64,000 nucleotides of DNA from assembly GCA_015062005.1 (NCBI GenBank), contig SUVL01000010.1, positions 18,386 through 82,385 on the forward strand. The letters run 5' to 3'. Shown here one piece after another: positions 51,553 to 60,190 of the stretch. How positions within the stretch are numbered: the first letter of the stretch is position 1; every line of letters begins with the position of its first letter. This DNA comes from Akkermansiaceae bacterium (GTDB taxonomy: Bacteria; Verrucomicrobiota; Verrucomicrobiia; Verrucomicrobiales; Akkermansiaceae). The notes below the pieces were generated by a model. It was not told the DNA's origin. It was given only the letters and a program-made list of their open reading frames with translations, and did no database searches. Both the position numbers and the translations under genes were made by a program.

Positions 51553-54063
51553 TCAGATTCCTTCATCCAGCATACTGAACATATCCATCTGGGCCACATC
51601 CGCTTCTTCTGCGCAGGGCAGGCCGGTTTCGCGGGCGCGTTTGCGGCGGGCGGATCTGGGTTCGCGGGCGGCGGAGCTGAGCTCCAGGTGGGTGAGAATC
51701 TGCTTGGCGCGGTCGATGATGGGGGCAGGCAGGCCGGCAAGGCGGGCCACCTGGATACCGTATGATTTATCCGCCGGGCCGGGGAGCACCTTGCGGAGGA
51801 AGACGATTTCATCCTTCCACTCGCGCACTTCCACATGCCAGTTGCTCACGGCGGTGTGGGTGTGCTCCAGATCCACCATTTCGTGGTAGTGGGTGGCAAA
51901 GAGGGTGCGGGAGCCCAGCACATCGTGCAGGTGCTCGGCGACCGCCCAGGCGATGGAGAGCCCGTCGAAGGTGGCGGTGCCGCGGCCGATTTCGTCCAGA
52001 ATGACCAGGGAGCGGTCGGTGGCGTTGTTCAGGATGAGGGCGGTTTCGCTCATTTCCACCATGAAGGTGGACTGCCCGCGGGCAATGTCATCGCTGGCAC
52101 CCACGCGGCAGAAGATGCGGTCCACCAGGCCGATGCGGGCGGAATCTGCCGGCACATAGGAACCAATCTGCGCCATGAGGGTGATGAGGGCCACCTGGCG
52201 GATGTAGGTGCTCTTGCCGGCCATGTTCGGGCCGGTGAGGATGAGCACGCGCTGGTTCTCCGCCTCAATTTCCGTGTCGTTCGGCACAAAGGCGGAATCG
52301 GTCTGCACCTGTTCGATGACCGGGTGCCGGCCATTGACGATGTGCAGGTCGCGGCTCATATCCAGGCAGGGGCGGCAGTAGCGGTGGTGCTGGGCAATCT
52401 CTGCCAGGGAGAGGAGCACGTCCACCTCGGCCAGAGCCTCGGATGTGCACTGGATACGGTCGATATAGTGCGCCACTTGTTCGCGCAGCTGGCAGAACAG
52501 CTCGTATTCCAGCTGGCGGGCGCGTTCATCCGCTCCCAGGATGGTGCCCTCCATCTTCTTGAGCTCATCGGTCACGAAGCGCTCGGCGTTGGCCAGGGTC
52601 TGCTTGCGCACGTAGCGGTCGGTGGGTACCTTGGAGAAATTCGCCTTGGTCACCTCGATGTAGTAGCCGAAGACGTTGTTGTAGCGGATTTTAAGGGAAT
52701 CAATGCCGGTGGCGGCGCGTTCTCGTGCCTCCAGGTCGGCCAGCCAGTTCTTGCCTTCGCGCGAAGCGGCGCGCAGTTCATCCAGCTGCTCGTTGTAGCC
52801 GTCGCGCATCATGCCGCCTTCCTTGATGGTGACGGGTGGCTCATCCACCACAGCGGTGGTGAGCAGCGCGGTGAGTTCCTCGAAATTGCCCAGGCGCTCC
52901 AGCAGCGGGGAGAAGAGCGGCTCATGCTGCTGCAGGGCGGCCAGGTCTTCCACGATGGCCGGCAGGTGGGAGAGGGAAGTGCCCAGCGCCAGCAGGTCGC
53001 GCGCGTTGCCCGCCCCTTGCGACAGGCGGGAGACCAGGCGCTCCGTATCGCGCACTCCCTTGAAGGAATTGCGCAGTTCGGACATGAGGAAGGGCTCTTT
53101 CAGGAACCCGGCGATGAGGTTCTGGCGGCGCAGCAGCTCCTCCATGCAGCAGGTGGGGTGCAGAATCCAGTCTCGCAGCTTGCGGGCGCCCATGGGGGTG
53201 CTGGTGCGGTCCAGTGTGCCCAGCAAGGTGTTCTTGTGGCCGCCGCGGGCTTCCACCAGGTCCAGATTGCGGCGGCTGGCGGAATCAATGAGCACGGCGT
53301 TCTCCGTGGCGCGCAGGGAAAGGGTGCGCAGGTGGTCGGTCTGGCGGCGCAGCTGGTGCTTCAGGTAGTGCAGGATAGCCGTGGCCGCCCCCAGCGCCGG
53401 CCCCAGGTGGGCGCAGCCAAAGCCCTCCAGCGAGTGCACCCGGAAGTGGGATTTCAGGAACGTATTTGCCAGCCCGGGCAGGAAGGTGTAGCCATCGTAC
53501 ATCAGCGTGACAGGCACGCCGGGGAAATCCTCCGACTGCTCCTGGCTGATGAGCAGCTCGCGCGGGCGAATGCGGGCTACTTCTTCGCTCAGGGCTTCCA
53601 GGCTCGGGTAGTCCGCCACCGTGAATTCGCCCGTGGTGTGGTCGGCGCAGGCCAGGCCCCATGCGTTTTTCTCATGGTAGCAGGCCGCGATGTAGTTGTG
53701 CTCCCCGGCATCCAGCAAGGTCATGTCAGCCAGGGTGCCGGCGGAGATGATGCGGGTGATTTCGCGCGGGACGAGTTTACCGGGAACAGGCGTGGCCATC
53801 TGCTCCGCAATGGCGATGCGCTTGCCCAGCTTCACCGCCTGGCCTATGTAGCCCTCTGCCGCGTGGTAGGGCACCCCGCACATCGGGATGGTCTGCCGCT
53901 TCGTGAGCGTGAGCCCCAGCGCCGCAGAGCATTCCACCGCATCCTCGAAGAACATCTCATAAAAATCCCCCAGGCGGAAAAACAACCACACATCCCCCGG
54001 CAGTGACTGCTTCATGCGCAGGTACTGGTCCATCATCGGGCTGAGTGCGGGCTTTTCTGCCAT
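51553..54063 (-). CDS. mutS: DNA mismatch repair protein MutS
   Basis: The 836-aa MutS is complete. The mismatch-reading Phe-x-Glu is in FRLGDFYEMFFEDA near the N-terminus. The connector, lever and clamp domains follow, then the ATPase with LTGPNMAGKSTYIRQVALI (Walker A), DEIGRGTATFDGLS (Walker B/signature) and FATHYHEM. mutL is not in the window. Its promoter and first 22 codons lie in a segment duplicated at 55752-55885, and one regulatory motif (TTGCACTTA, 54069-54077) sits between its -10 box and start codon. Confidence 0.96.
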   Translation of the reverse strand: MAEKPALSPMMDQYLRMKQSLPGDVWLFFRLGDFYEMFFEDAVECSAALGLTLTKRQTIPMCGVPYHAAEGYIGQAVKLGKRIAIAEQMATPVPGKLVPREITRIISAGTLADMTLLDAGEHNYIAACYHEKNAWGLACADHTTGEFTVADYPSLEALSEEVARIRPRELLISQEQSEDFPGVPVTLMYDGYTFLPGLANTFLKSHFRVHSLEGFGCAHLGPALGAATAILHYLKHQLRRQTDHLRTLSLRATENAVLIDSASRRNLDLVEARGGHKNTLLGTLDRTSTPMGARKLRDWILHPTCCMEELLRRQNLIAGFLKEPFLMSELRNSFKGVRDTERLVSRLSQGAGNARDLLALGTSLSHLPAIVEDLAALQQHEPLFSPLLERLGNFEELTALLTTAVVDEPPVTIKEGGMMRDGYNEQLDELRAASREGKNWLADLEARERAATGIDSLKIRYNNVFGYYIEVTKANFSKVPTDRYVRKQTLANAERFVTDELKKMEGTILGADERARQLEYELFCQLREQVAHYIDRIQCTSEALAEVDVLLSLAEIAQHHRYCRPCLDMSRDLHIVNGRHPVIEQVQTDSAFVPNDTEIEAENQRVLILTGPNMAGKSTYIRQVALITLMAQIGSYVPADSARIGLVDRIFCRVGASDDIARGQSTFMVEMSETALILNNATDRSLVILDEIGRGTATFDGLSIAWAVAEHLHDVLGSRTLFATHYHEMVDLEHTHTAVSNWHVEVREWKDEIVFLRKVLPGPADKSYGIQVARLAGLPAPIIDRAKQILTHLELSSAAREPRSARRKRARETGLPCAEEADVAQMDMFSMLDEGI

Positions 54064-54130
54064 ATCGGTTGCACTTATTCTACCTTACCAGATATGGCAT
54101 ATCAAGCATTTTGCTTGTCGTATTTAGTGC
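53997..54130 (-). repeat. direct repeat copy 1: mutS 5' end and promoter
   Basis: This segment pairs with 55752-55885 without gaps at a constant distance of 1755 nt. By hand I count 96 identities over 120 positions (54001-54120). It contains the intact start of mutS. Confidence 0.85.
54077..54105 (-). promoter_or_regulatory. promoter of mutS
   Basis: On the minus strand, TTGATA (54105-54100), 17-nt spacer, TAGAAT (54082-54077). The leader to the ATG at 54063 is about 7 nt. Confidence 0.65.
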
Positions 54131-54208
54131 AATGATTGCAATAAAATGCAAAATTGCACTAAAAGGCTAATTAAGTGCAAGAAAATGCACCAATATTGCA
54201 CAAAAAGC

Positions 54209-54236
54209 TTGACAAAATGCACTAATGCACTAAAAT
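54209..54236 (+). promoter_or_regulatory. promoter of the AlbA_2 regulator gene
   Basis: TTGACA (54209-54214), 16-nt spacer, TAAAAT (54231-54236). The spacer and -10 box are made of the tandem TGCACTAA motifs. Confidence 0.75.
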
Positions 54237-54272
54237 GCACTAAACAACCCAGACACAGCTGCCAACTATAAC

Positions 54273-55733
54273 ATGAACATCACTCAGGAAATTGCAACAG
54301 GAGAAAGCTCGGTACTGGAGTTCAAAAAGGAACTACCGGCTACGCACGAGCAATACCTCAAAACAGTAGTTGCCTTTGCCAACGGAAAAGGCGGACGCAT
54401 CATCTTTGGGGTCGAAGACCAGACTTGCGCAGTAGTTGGTGTGCAAGTGGAAAGCGTAGCCCGCACTCTCGACCGTATCAGCAATGCCATTGTAGATGGC
54501 ATTGTTCCGCAAATCATTCCGGATATTTATCTGGAGAACGTGGACGATAAAATCCTTATCGTTGTTGATATCCCGCCGGGGCAGCATACGCCATACTACA
54601 TCCGCAAGCAGGGCCCGGAGAACGGAGTTTATCTGCGGGCCGGTGCCACCACTCGCAGGGCAGAGAATCTTCAGCGCTTTGAACTGGTGCTGAAAGGAGG
54701 AAACATGAATTACGATTCCTATGTAGACCGGAGCCTTGATCCTGCCACCGCGGATGAAATCAACAAACTTTGCCGTGATATTACCGAATTGGGGCACACA
54801 GCGGCACCTGTGACGGTTAACCAGTTAATCAGCTGGGGGGTTCTTAAAGAGGGGGAGGGTAAACTGATGCCGACGGTTACGTTCTGCCTGTTTGCCCGCC
54901 CCTTTGCAGAACGATTCTGCCGTATTCAATGCGCTGAGTTCAAGGGAAATGATAAAGTTCATTTCCTGGATAATCGGGAATTGGATATGCCTGTTCATGA
55001 AATGATTACCGAGGCAGAGGAATACGTAATGAGGCGCATCCGTACCGCCTACCGCATTGAAGGTATTTACCGGGAAGAGCTTCCGGAAATTCCGCGTCCG
55101 GCGTTGAGAGAAATTATTGTGAACGCCATTCTGCATCGCAACTACCTGGTGCCTACCTACATCCAGATTGCTATCTACGACAACCGCATTGAATTCTACA
55201 CGCCTGGTGGATTGCCTGGGCATCTCACAAAGGAACAATTGTTGCAAGGCTCATGTTCCCGGCTCAGGAATCCGCTGCTGGCAGATGTGTTCCACCGCAT
55301 GAAAATTGTGGAAAAGTGGGGGTCGGGAATCAAGCGCATCTTTGATGCATTCCGCGAGGCCGGGCTTCCTTTGCCTGAGTACAGGGTGGATGAAACGTCG
55401 GTTACTGTTGTTGTGCCGCGTGAATACTCTCACGAAACCGGTGAACGCCTTTTTTCACGCAACGCGGAAGATGCACTGGAGGTACGCGAAGAGTATGAAC
55501 CCGCTGCGAACCTGTTCCCGGAATCGCGGAAATGCCGTTCTAACGTAAGTTTTGAAGATGTATGGAGTTATATCCGCCAGCGAAAGAATGTTACTTTCTC
55601 TCAGATGCTTGCTGATTTAGACATTGGCCGTCGCACCTTGGCGTATCGTCTGGAGGAACTGAAGTCTCGTGGGCTTATTGTCCGCACCGGCAACACTCGT
55701 TCGGCAGTGTGGAATGCCGCGCCGCGGCATTAG
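54273..55733 (+). CDS. AlbA_2 (Schlafen-type) domain regulator with HATPase and winged-helix domains
   Basis: The 486-aa protein has an N-terminal AlbA_2 domain (about residues 8-130; ESSVLEFKKELP, VAFANGKGGRIIFGVED, HTPYYIRKQGPENGVYLRAGATTRRA). A HATPase_c_4-like region (about 270-400; ALREIIVNAILHRNY, PGGLPGHLTKEQL, EKWGSGIKRI) and a C-terminal winged helix (about 425-480; VTFSQMLADLDIGRRTLAYRLEELKSRGLI) follow. This is the layout of proteins annotated as ATP-binding or putative transcriptional regulators, some of them phage-defence related. It is preceded by an operator array and lies between two copies of the mutS 5' end, so it looks like an acquired, self-controlled cassette. Confidence 0.85.
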   Translation: MNITQEIATGESSVLEFKKELPATHEQYLKTVVAFANGKGGRIIFGVEDQTCAVVGVQVESVARTLDRISNAIVDGIVPQIIPDIYLENVDDKILIVVDIPPGQHTPYYIRKQGPENGVYLRAGATTRRAENLQRFELVLKGGNMNYDSYVDRSLDPATADEINKLCRDITELGHTAAPVTVNQLISWGVLKEGEGKLMPTVTFCLFARPFAERFCRIQCAEFKGNDKVHFLDNRELDMPVHEMITEAEEYVMRRIRTAYRIEGIYREELPEIPRPALREIIVNAILHRNYLVPTYIQIAIYDNRIEFYTPGGLPGHLTKEQLLQGSCSRLRNPLLADVFHRMKIVEKWGSGIKRIFDAFREAGLPLPEYRVDETSVTVVVPREYSHETGERLFSRNAEDALEVREEYEPAANLFPESRKCRSNVSFEDVWSYIRQRKNVTFSQMLADLDIGRRTLAYRLEELKSRGLIVRTGNTRSAVWNAAPRH

Positions 55734-55751
55734 GTGCAGCCATCCACCCCT

Positions 55752-55818
55752 CCGGCAGTGACTGCTTCATGCTCAGGCGCTGGTCCATCACCGGGCTGGG
55801 TGCGGGCTTTTCTGCCAT
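55752..55818 (-). pseudogene. remnant of a second mutS 5' end
   Basis: On the minus strand from 55818 the sequence reads MAEKPAPSPVMDQRLSMKQS, then LPE, matching the first 22 residues of MutS at 18 positions. After that it runs into unrelated sequence next to the AlbA_2 stop. The copy of the mutS promoter upstream (to 55885) keeps TTGATA but has lost its -10 box, so the fragment is unlikely to be expressed. Confidence 0.8.
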
Positions 55819-55885
55819 GTCGGTTGCACTCAACCCAGCCTGCATACCCTCTCATATCAAGTATATCGCTTGTCGTATCTGCTGC
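55752..55885 (-). repeat. direct repeat copy 2: decayed mutS 5' end and promoter
   Basis: This is the downstream partner of 53997-54130, same orientation, starting 18 nt after the AlbA_2 stop. Bases 55886-55952 beyond it hold nothing recognisable. Confidence 0.85.
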
Positions 55886-55952
55886 GCTAATGGTGCGACT
55901 TTTGCGTGTAAAGGCAGGCAGGGTCACGAAATCCCAAGGGGAAAGGCTTCTT

Positions 55953-57050
55953 TCATTTCCGCCTGGGGAGGATGAAACTCATGCCCAGAATCCGCAGGAT
56001 GCGGGAATTGGCTTCTCTGCGGATAGAGAATACCCGCTGGAGCAGGTTGGCGCGGGTCCTGCTTTTGCGGGGGAAGAGAAGGGGCGTGGTGTAAATCAGC
56101 TGCAAATCGTACCATTCGTTCTTGGTGAAGATATCTTGCTGCAGTGTTTCCAGCGGGAAATTTTTTTTCAGCAGGTTTGAATATTTCAGCAGGAAGCTTT
56201 TGACTGTTTCACGGATGCGGTGCCGGTAGTCTGCCCTGAGGGTGGCAAAAATACGGCGAACCAGGTAGCTGCGAATCGCTTTTGCATCGGCCGGTATGCC
56301 CTCATATACTTTGGAGAGCATCGAGAGTTCATGGTATGCCGCCCAGGCTCCGTCTTCCATTCGCCGGGAGCTCGAAATCGGGTTGTCTTCCCAATAGTGG
56401 TACGGGGCTTTGTGGGTGATGGCAATTTTTCCTGCGGCCAGCCAGGTGCGGATACAGAACCCCAGATCCTGGAATGAGGCCCCCGGGGTTTCTGTAAAAA
56501 CAATTTGGCGTTCATCCAGCCATTCACGCCGGTAGATGGCACTCCAGATGCTGGGTGCCCCGCTCAGATACTCGGGTACGTTGGCTGGCGCCAGGCATGC
56601 GCCTTCTTCATAATTAGCGAATTTTTCGTTGGGCCGGCTGATTTTCTTTCGTTCTATCGTGTAATTTGCCTTGATGATGTCTGCTCCTGTTTTTTCCGCC
56701 AGTCCCAGCAAGTGGGAAAACATATCGGCCTCTACCCAGTCATCTGGTTCCACGATGCCGATGTAGACACCCCGGGCTGTTTTCATAGCCGTGTTCAGCG
56801 CCTTGCCGTACCCCTCGTTTTCCTTGTGGATGATGCGGAATCGCGGGTCACGTGCAGCTTGGGTATCCAGAATGCTGGCGGAGGTATCCGTGCTCCCGTC
56901 ATTCACGCAGACAAACTCGATACCTTCTTTCATTTGCGCCGACAATGAGTCCAGACACCGCTGCAGGTATGCGGCGGAGTTGTACACGGGCACAACGACA
57001 GAAACCTTTACTTCTGCGTCTGATTGCGTGGTGCATGTACTGGTGTTCAT
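55953..57050 (-). CDS. family 2 glycosyltransferase
   Basis: The 365-aa protein begins with a short variable stretch, then the GT2 (GT-A) fold. It has VSVVVPVYNSAAYLQRCLDS, the nucleotide-binding FVCVNDGSTD, and the DxD-type VEPDDWVEADM. A basic C-terminal helix region, possibly membrane-associated, completes it. The ATG at 57050 is used, because the promoter (57147-57175) excludes the longer upstream frame. It transfers a sugar for a surface glycan and is divergent from rmlA. Donor and acceptor are unknown. Confidence 0.85.
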   Translation of the reverse strand: MNTSTCTTQSDAEVKVSVVVPVYNSAAYLQRCLDSLSAQMKEGIEFVCVNDGSTDTSASILDTQAARDPRFRIIHKENEGYGKALNTAMKTARGVYIGIVEPDDWVEADMFSHLLGLAEKTGADIIKANYTIERKKISRPNEKFANYEEGACLAPANVPEYLSGAPSIWSAIYRREWLDERQIVFTETPGASFQDLGFCIRTWLAAGKIAITHKAPYHYWEDNPISSSRRMEDGAWAAYHELSMLSKVYEGIPADAKAIRSYLVRRIFATLRADYRHRIRETVKSFLLKYSNLLKKNFPLETLQQDIFTKNEWYDLQLIYTTPLLFPRKSRTRANLLQRVFSIRREANSRILRILGMSFILPRRK

Positions 57051-57146
57051 TGACTGGAGTGCTTTAAAGCTGCAATGCACATCGCCAGCATCATCCGGTG
57101 CTGGGAAATGCTTATCCGGAATTAACTCTCCGAACGCTTTCCTGTA

Positions 57147-57175
57147 CTTATAACAGTGCGGCGGTTGGGAGTCAA
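57147..57175 (-). promoter_or_regulatory. promoter of the GT2 gene
   Basis: On the minus strand, TTGACT (57175-57170), 17-nt spacer, TATAAG (57152-57147). The leader is about 90 nt. Confidence 0.65.
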
Positions 57176-57228
57176 GAATTTTGTTTTGTCCGGATAAGGA
57201 TTGCGTTTTGTCTATTGAGCAAAAATAC

Positions 57229-57258
57229 TTGACACTTACCGGCATGGATTGGTATAGT
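57229..57258 (+). promoter_or_regulatory. promoter of rmlA-rmlB
   Basis: TTGACA (57229-57234), 18-nt spacer, TATAGT (57253-57258). It is followed by a Shine-Dalgarno (TAAGGAG, 57264-57270) before the ATG at 57281. Confidence 0.7.
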
Positions 57259-57280
57259 CCGGCTAAGGAGTAGGTTTTAT

Positions 57281-58165
57281 ATGATGAAAGGTATAGTACT
57301 TGCGGGTGGGTCGGGAACCCGCCTTTACCCGATAACCAAGGGCGTCAGCAAGCAGTTGCTGCCGGTCTTTGATAAGCCTATGATTTATTATCCTGTTTCG
57401 GTGCTCATGCTGGCCGGTATCCGGGATATCCTTATCATCACCACTCCTCAGGATGCGTTGAACTTTAAGCGCCTGCTGGGTGATGGTTCCGATTACGGGG
57501 TGCATTTCAGTTATGCCGAACAGGCTCAGCCTAATGGTCTGGCAGAGGCTTTCACCATAGGCCGGGAGTTCATCGGGGCGGATGATGTATGCCTGGTGCT
57601 GGGGGATAATATATTTCATGGCAATGGGTTGGTGAGGATGCTGCGGCAGGCCCAGCGGGCTGTTCAGGTGGAGCGCAAGGCCACGGTCTTCGGCTATTGG
57701 GTACAGAACCCCGCCCCCTTTGCCGTGGCGGAATTGGATGCCGCCGGAAATTGCATCAGCCTGGAGGAAAAACCACTCCGGCCTAAGTCTCATTTTGCCG
57801 TAACGGGCCTGTATTTTTACCCGAATGATGTGGTGCAGATTGCGGCGCAGGTGCCGCCATCCGAGCGCGGGGAGTACGAAATAACCAGTGTGAATCTGGA
57901 ATATCTGCGGCAGCAGCGGCTGCTGGTGCAGACCATGGGGCACGGCTTTGCCTGGCTGGATACCGGCACGCACGATTCGTTGAGTGAAGCTTCAACATTT
58001 GTGGAGGTGTTGCAGAAGCGGCAGGGCTTCGTCATTGCCTGCCTTGAGGCTATTGCTTACCGGAATGGCTGGCTCAGCAGGGAAAAGCTGGAGGAACTGG
58101 CTCGTCCCATGGCTGATAACCCCTACGGGCAGCGGATGTTATCCCTGCTCCAACCAGATTGGTAA
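57281..58165 (+). CDS. rmlA: glucose-1-phosphate thymidylyltransferase
   Basis: The 294-aa enzyme makes dTDP-glucose from dTTP and glucose 1-phosphate. Signatures are [21 protein letters not shown], the metal-binding VLGDNIFHG and the C-terminal [11 protein letters not shown]. The start is ATGATG, and either Met is possible; 57281 is 10 nt after a good ribosome-binding site. It forms a two-gene operon with rmlB. rmlC and rmlD are not in the window. Confidence 0.94.
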   Translation: MMKGIVLAGGSGTRLYPITKGVSKQLLPVFDKPMIYYPVSVLMLAGIRDILIITTPQDALNFKRLLGDGSDYGVHFSYAEQAQPNGLAEAFTIGREFIGADDVCLVLGDNIFHGNGLVRMLRQAQRAVQVERKATVFGYWVQNPAPFAVAELDAAGNCISLEEKPLRPKSHFAVTGLYFYPNDVVQIAAQVPPSERGEYEITSVNLEYLRQQRLLVQTMGHGFAWLDTGTHDSLSEASTFVEVLQKRQGFVIACLEAIAYRNGWLSREKLEELARPMADNPYGQRMLSLLQPDW

Positions 58166-58171
58166 GGAAAG

Positions 58172-59197
58172 ATGAAGACTTTACTCATAACAGGAGGTGC
58201 CGGGTTCATCGGTTCTCATGTGGTGCGCCATTTTGTGCGCCAGTACCCGGAGTACCGCATCATCAATCTTGATTCATTGACCTACGCCGGCAACCTGGAG
58301 AACCTGGCGGATGTCGCCTCTGACTCCAATTACTGTTTTGAACAGGCAGATATCCGTGATTTTGACCATCTGTGTGCCATTTTCCAGCAACACGGGATAG
58401 AGGGTGTCATTCACCTTGCGGCCGAAAGTCATGTTGATCGTTCTATCCTGGAACCGTTCCTCTTTGCCCAGACCAACATCATGGGCACTCTGAATCTTCT
58501 AGAGGCTGCCCGCCGCGCATGGTGCGGAAATTGGCAGGGAAGGCTGTTTTACCACATCTCTACGGATGAAGTATATGGCTCGCTGCCCCTGGAGCGCGCA
58601 CGTGCCGAAGCACCCTACGGCCCCGGTGCTTTCCGGGAGGATACGCCCTATGCACCGCACAGCCCCTACAGCGCCTCAAAAGCCGGCGCAGACCACCTTG
58701 TGCGTGCTTACCACGATACCTATGGCTTGCCGGTCGTGGTGTCAAACTGTTCCAATAATTACGGGCCTTGCCAGTATCCGGAAAAACTGATTCCCCAGAC
58801 TATCAGTAAATTATTGCACGGTCAGCCCGTGCCGGTCTATGGTGATGGCATGAACGTGCGCGATTGGCTTTATGTTCAGGACCATGTGGAAGCCATTGAC
58901 CTGGTCTTTCACCGGGGCCGGGTGGGGGAAACGTACAATATCGGCGGCTTTGGAGAATGCCCCAATATTACCCTCGTCAGAAAAATTGCAGCGCTGACGG
59001 ATGTTTTGCTGGGGCGTCCCGGCGGAACAGGGGAAAAACTCATCACCTACGTGAAAGACCGCCCCGGCCATGATTTGCGCTACGCCATTGACTCCGCAAA
59101 AATAGGCAGCGAATTGGGCTGGCGCCCGCGCACCGGTTTCGAAAAAGGGCTTGAATCTACCGTGCGCTGGTTCCTGGAGCACCCGGAGCGACTGTGA
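58172..59197 (+). CDS. rmlB: dTDP-glucose 4,6-dehydratase
   Basis: The 341-aa short-chain dehydrogenase has the NAD-binding ITGGAGFIGSHVVRHF and the THR/acid pair of this family in HISTDEVYGSL. The catalytic SPYSASKAGADHL (Tyr-x3-Lys) and NCSNNYGPCQYPEKLIP follow. It converts dTDP-glucose into dTDP-4-keto-6-deoxyglucose, the branch point to rhamnose, fucosamine-type and other deoxysugars. It starts 6 nt after rmlA. Without rmlC or rmlD nearby the final sugar is uncertain. Confidence 0.95.
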   Translation: MKTLLITGGAGFIGSHVVRHFVRQYPEYRIINLDSLTYAGNLENLADVASDSNYCFEQADIRDFDHLCAIFQQHGIEGVIHLAAESHVDRSILEPFLFAQTNIMGTLNLLEAARRAWCGNWQGRLFYHISTDEVYGSLPLERARAEAPYGPGAFREDTPYAPHSPYSASKAGADHLVRAYHDTYGLPVVVSNCSNNYGPCQYPEKLIPQTISKLLHGQPVPVYGDGMNVRDWLYVQDHVEAIDLVFHRGRVGETYNIGGFGECPNITLVRKIAALTDVLLGRPGGTGEKLITYVKDRPGHDLRYAIDSAKIGSELGWRPRTGFEKGLESTVRWFLEHPERL

Positions 59198-59284
59198 GCT
59201 TCGAATGCAGCTTTCCGCAGCGCTCATGCGCACACGTTCCCAAAGATTTGGGCCACGAGGATTTACGGTTGATATTTGCAATTT

Positions 59285-59339
59285 ACAATTTAAAAGTTAG
59301 CGGCTTTCCGTCTTCGTTCCTGCGGAACTACGCCGAGAC
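59285..59339 (+). repeat. 55-bp dispersed repeat, copy A
   Basis: It shares ACAATTTxAAAGTT, TTCCGTCTTCG and CTACGCCGAGAC with copy B (60208-60262). The centre is a hairpin GTTCC-TGC-GGAAC. Confidence 0.7.
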
Positions 59340-59472
59340 AGGACGCCGATTGTTTCAAGAATGGAAACTTACTGCCGATGGTGAAGTTTGTGATACCCCT
59401 TCCGCATTTTTTTCTCTTTCCCTTCCATCTTTGGGGCACACATGGCTCACGCGTAATAGTTGTAGAATTGAC

Positions 59473-59501
59473 TTGAACGAACAGACAGGGCGGGGGATAA
59501 T
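59473..59501 (+). promoter_or_regulatory. promoter of the DUF4177-like gene
   Basis: TTGAAC (59473-59478), 17-nt spacer, GATAAT (59496-59501). The leader is about 29 nt to the ATG at 59537. Confidence 0.5.
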
Positions 59502-59536
59502 GATGGCTCCAACCACACCTCAATCCCCATCCCCTG

Positions 59537-60052
59537 ATGAAAACATATTACATACTGGATACCGACACGAATACATGGAGCCAGGAGCACCGGCCGCTCA
59601 AGGAGATTACGTCCATGCCGGGCATAACAGGCGGCCACCTCCTGGCTGATGCCCGCTCCCGGCAGACTCTCACCGTGGCGCAGGCGCTGGTTTCTTCCCG
59701 CAGAGCAGTCGCGTTGAAAGCGCCCTCGGTTCCCTTGTTGAAACTGCCCTCCGCTGCGCCCAGCCCTGCGGGAGAGCCGGCTCAGAAAAGCGCAGTGAAT
59801 AAACAATCCACTCCTGCCATGCCGATTCGTAAGATCAGGAAACATTGTGAATATAAGGTGCTGGGAGCTCATGATGAATGTTTTGGTGACCAGTTCAACG
59901 CTGCGGCGCTGGAGCTGGTTCTGAACTCCCTGGCTCAGCGGGGGTGGCGAGTGCTCTGTTGCCTTCCACCCATTGCGGACCGAGATTCCACGGCTGGTTC
60001 GGCTGGCTTACTATTTGTCATGGAGCGTAAACTGGCAGCTACTCCCTGCTGA
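59537..60052 (+). CDS. protein with a C-terminal DUF4177-like domain
   Basis: The 171-aa protein has an N-terminal segment of about 50 residues (YYILDTDTNTWSQE, then a helix) reminiscent of small GYF-like modules. A Ser/Ala/Pro-rich linker and a C-terminal domain (about 108-165: YKVLGAHDE, LNSLAQRGWRVLCCL, LFVMERKL) with the beta-alpha-beta-beta pattern of DUF4177 follow. A minus-strand frame (59447-59872) overlaps it but lacks such a pattern. It lies alone between rmlB and the glycosyltransferases, flanked by repeats. Function unknown. Confidence 0.6.
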   Translation: MKTYYILDTDTNTWSQEHRPLKEITSMPGITGGHLLADARSRQTLTVAQALVSSRRAVALKAPSVPLLKLPSAAPSPAGEPAQKSAVNKQSTPAMPIRKIRKHCEYKVLGAHDECFGDQFNAAALELVLNSLAQRGWRVLCCLPPIADRDSTAGSAGLLFVMERKLAATPC

Positions 60053-60066
60053 AAAAATGAGCCCTT

Positions 60067-60100
60067 AGCGCAGGAAGCTTCGCCGCTCGCTCCCTGCGCT
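60067..60100 (+). terminator. hairpin after the DUF4177-like gene
   Basis: AGCGCAGG and CCTGCGCT pair, with an inner AGC/GCT extension, 14 nt after the stop. No U-run follows. Confidence 0.45.
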
Positions 60101-60190
60101 GAGGGAACTTCTGCCTATATTGCTCCAGCAATTAAAGATTGATGAGTTATACACATTGGAGGGGTAACAAATTGATGTTTGAAAGTACAA

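Larger units (their letters stand above)
54069..54245 (+). promoter_or_regulatory. operator array of TTGCACTAAA-like motifs
   Basis: About ten sites match TTGCACTAAA closely in either direction: 54069, 54123 (inverted), 54136, 54154, 54171 (inverted), 54185, 54196, 54217, 54225 and 54235. The last three are tandem, 8 and 10 nt apart, and cover the -10 box of the divergent AlbA_2 gene. The first overlaps the mutS transcript start. Confidence 0.75.
59198..59536. other. intergenic spacer with repeat A and a promoter
   Basis: No gene is supported in this 339-nt stretch. It holds one copy of a 55-bp repeat (59285-59339) and the promoter for the gene at 59537. A 151-codon plus-strand frame crossing it has no protein-like features. 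Confidence 0.6.

Noticed and set aside
54069..54245. CRISPR-like array
   Set aside because: The motif is only about 10 bp, occurs in both orientations with irregular 8-30 nt spacing, and overlaps promoters; it fits operators, not spacers and repeats.
59194..59649. 151-codon plus-strand frame overlapping the end of rmlB
   Set aside because: It crosses a repeat and a promoter and has no protein-like features.
59447..59872. 141-codon minus-strand frame opposite the DUF4177-like gene
   Set aside because: It lacks any fold-like pattern, whereas the plus-strand product shows the DUF4177 pattern and has a promoter.
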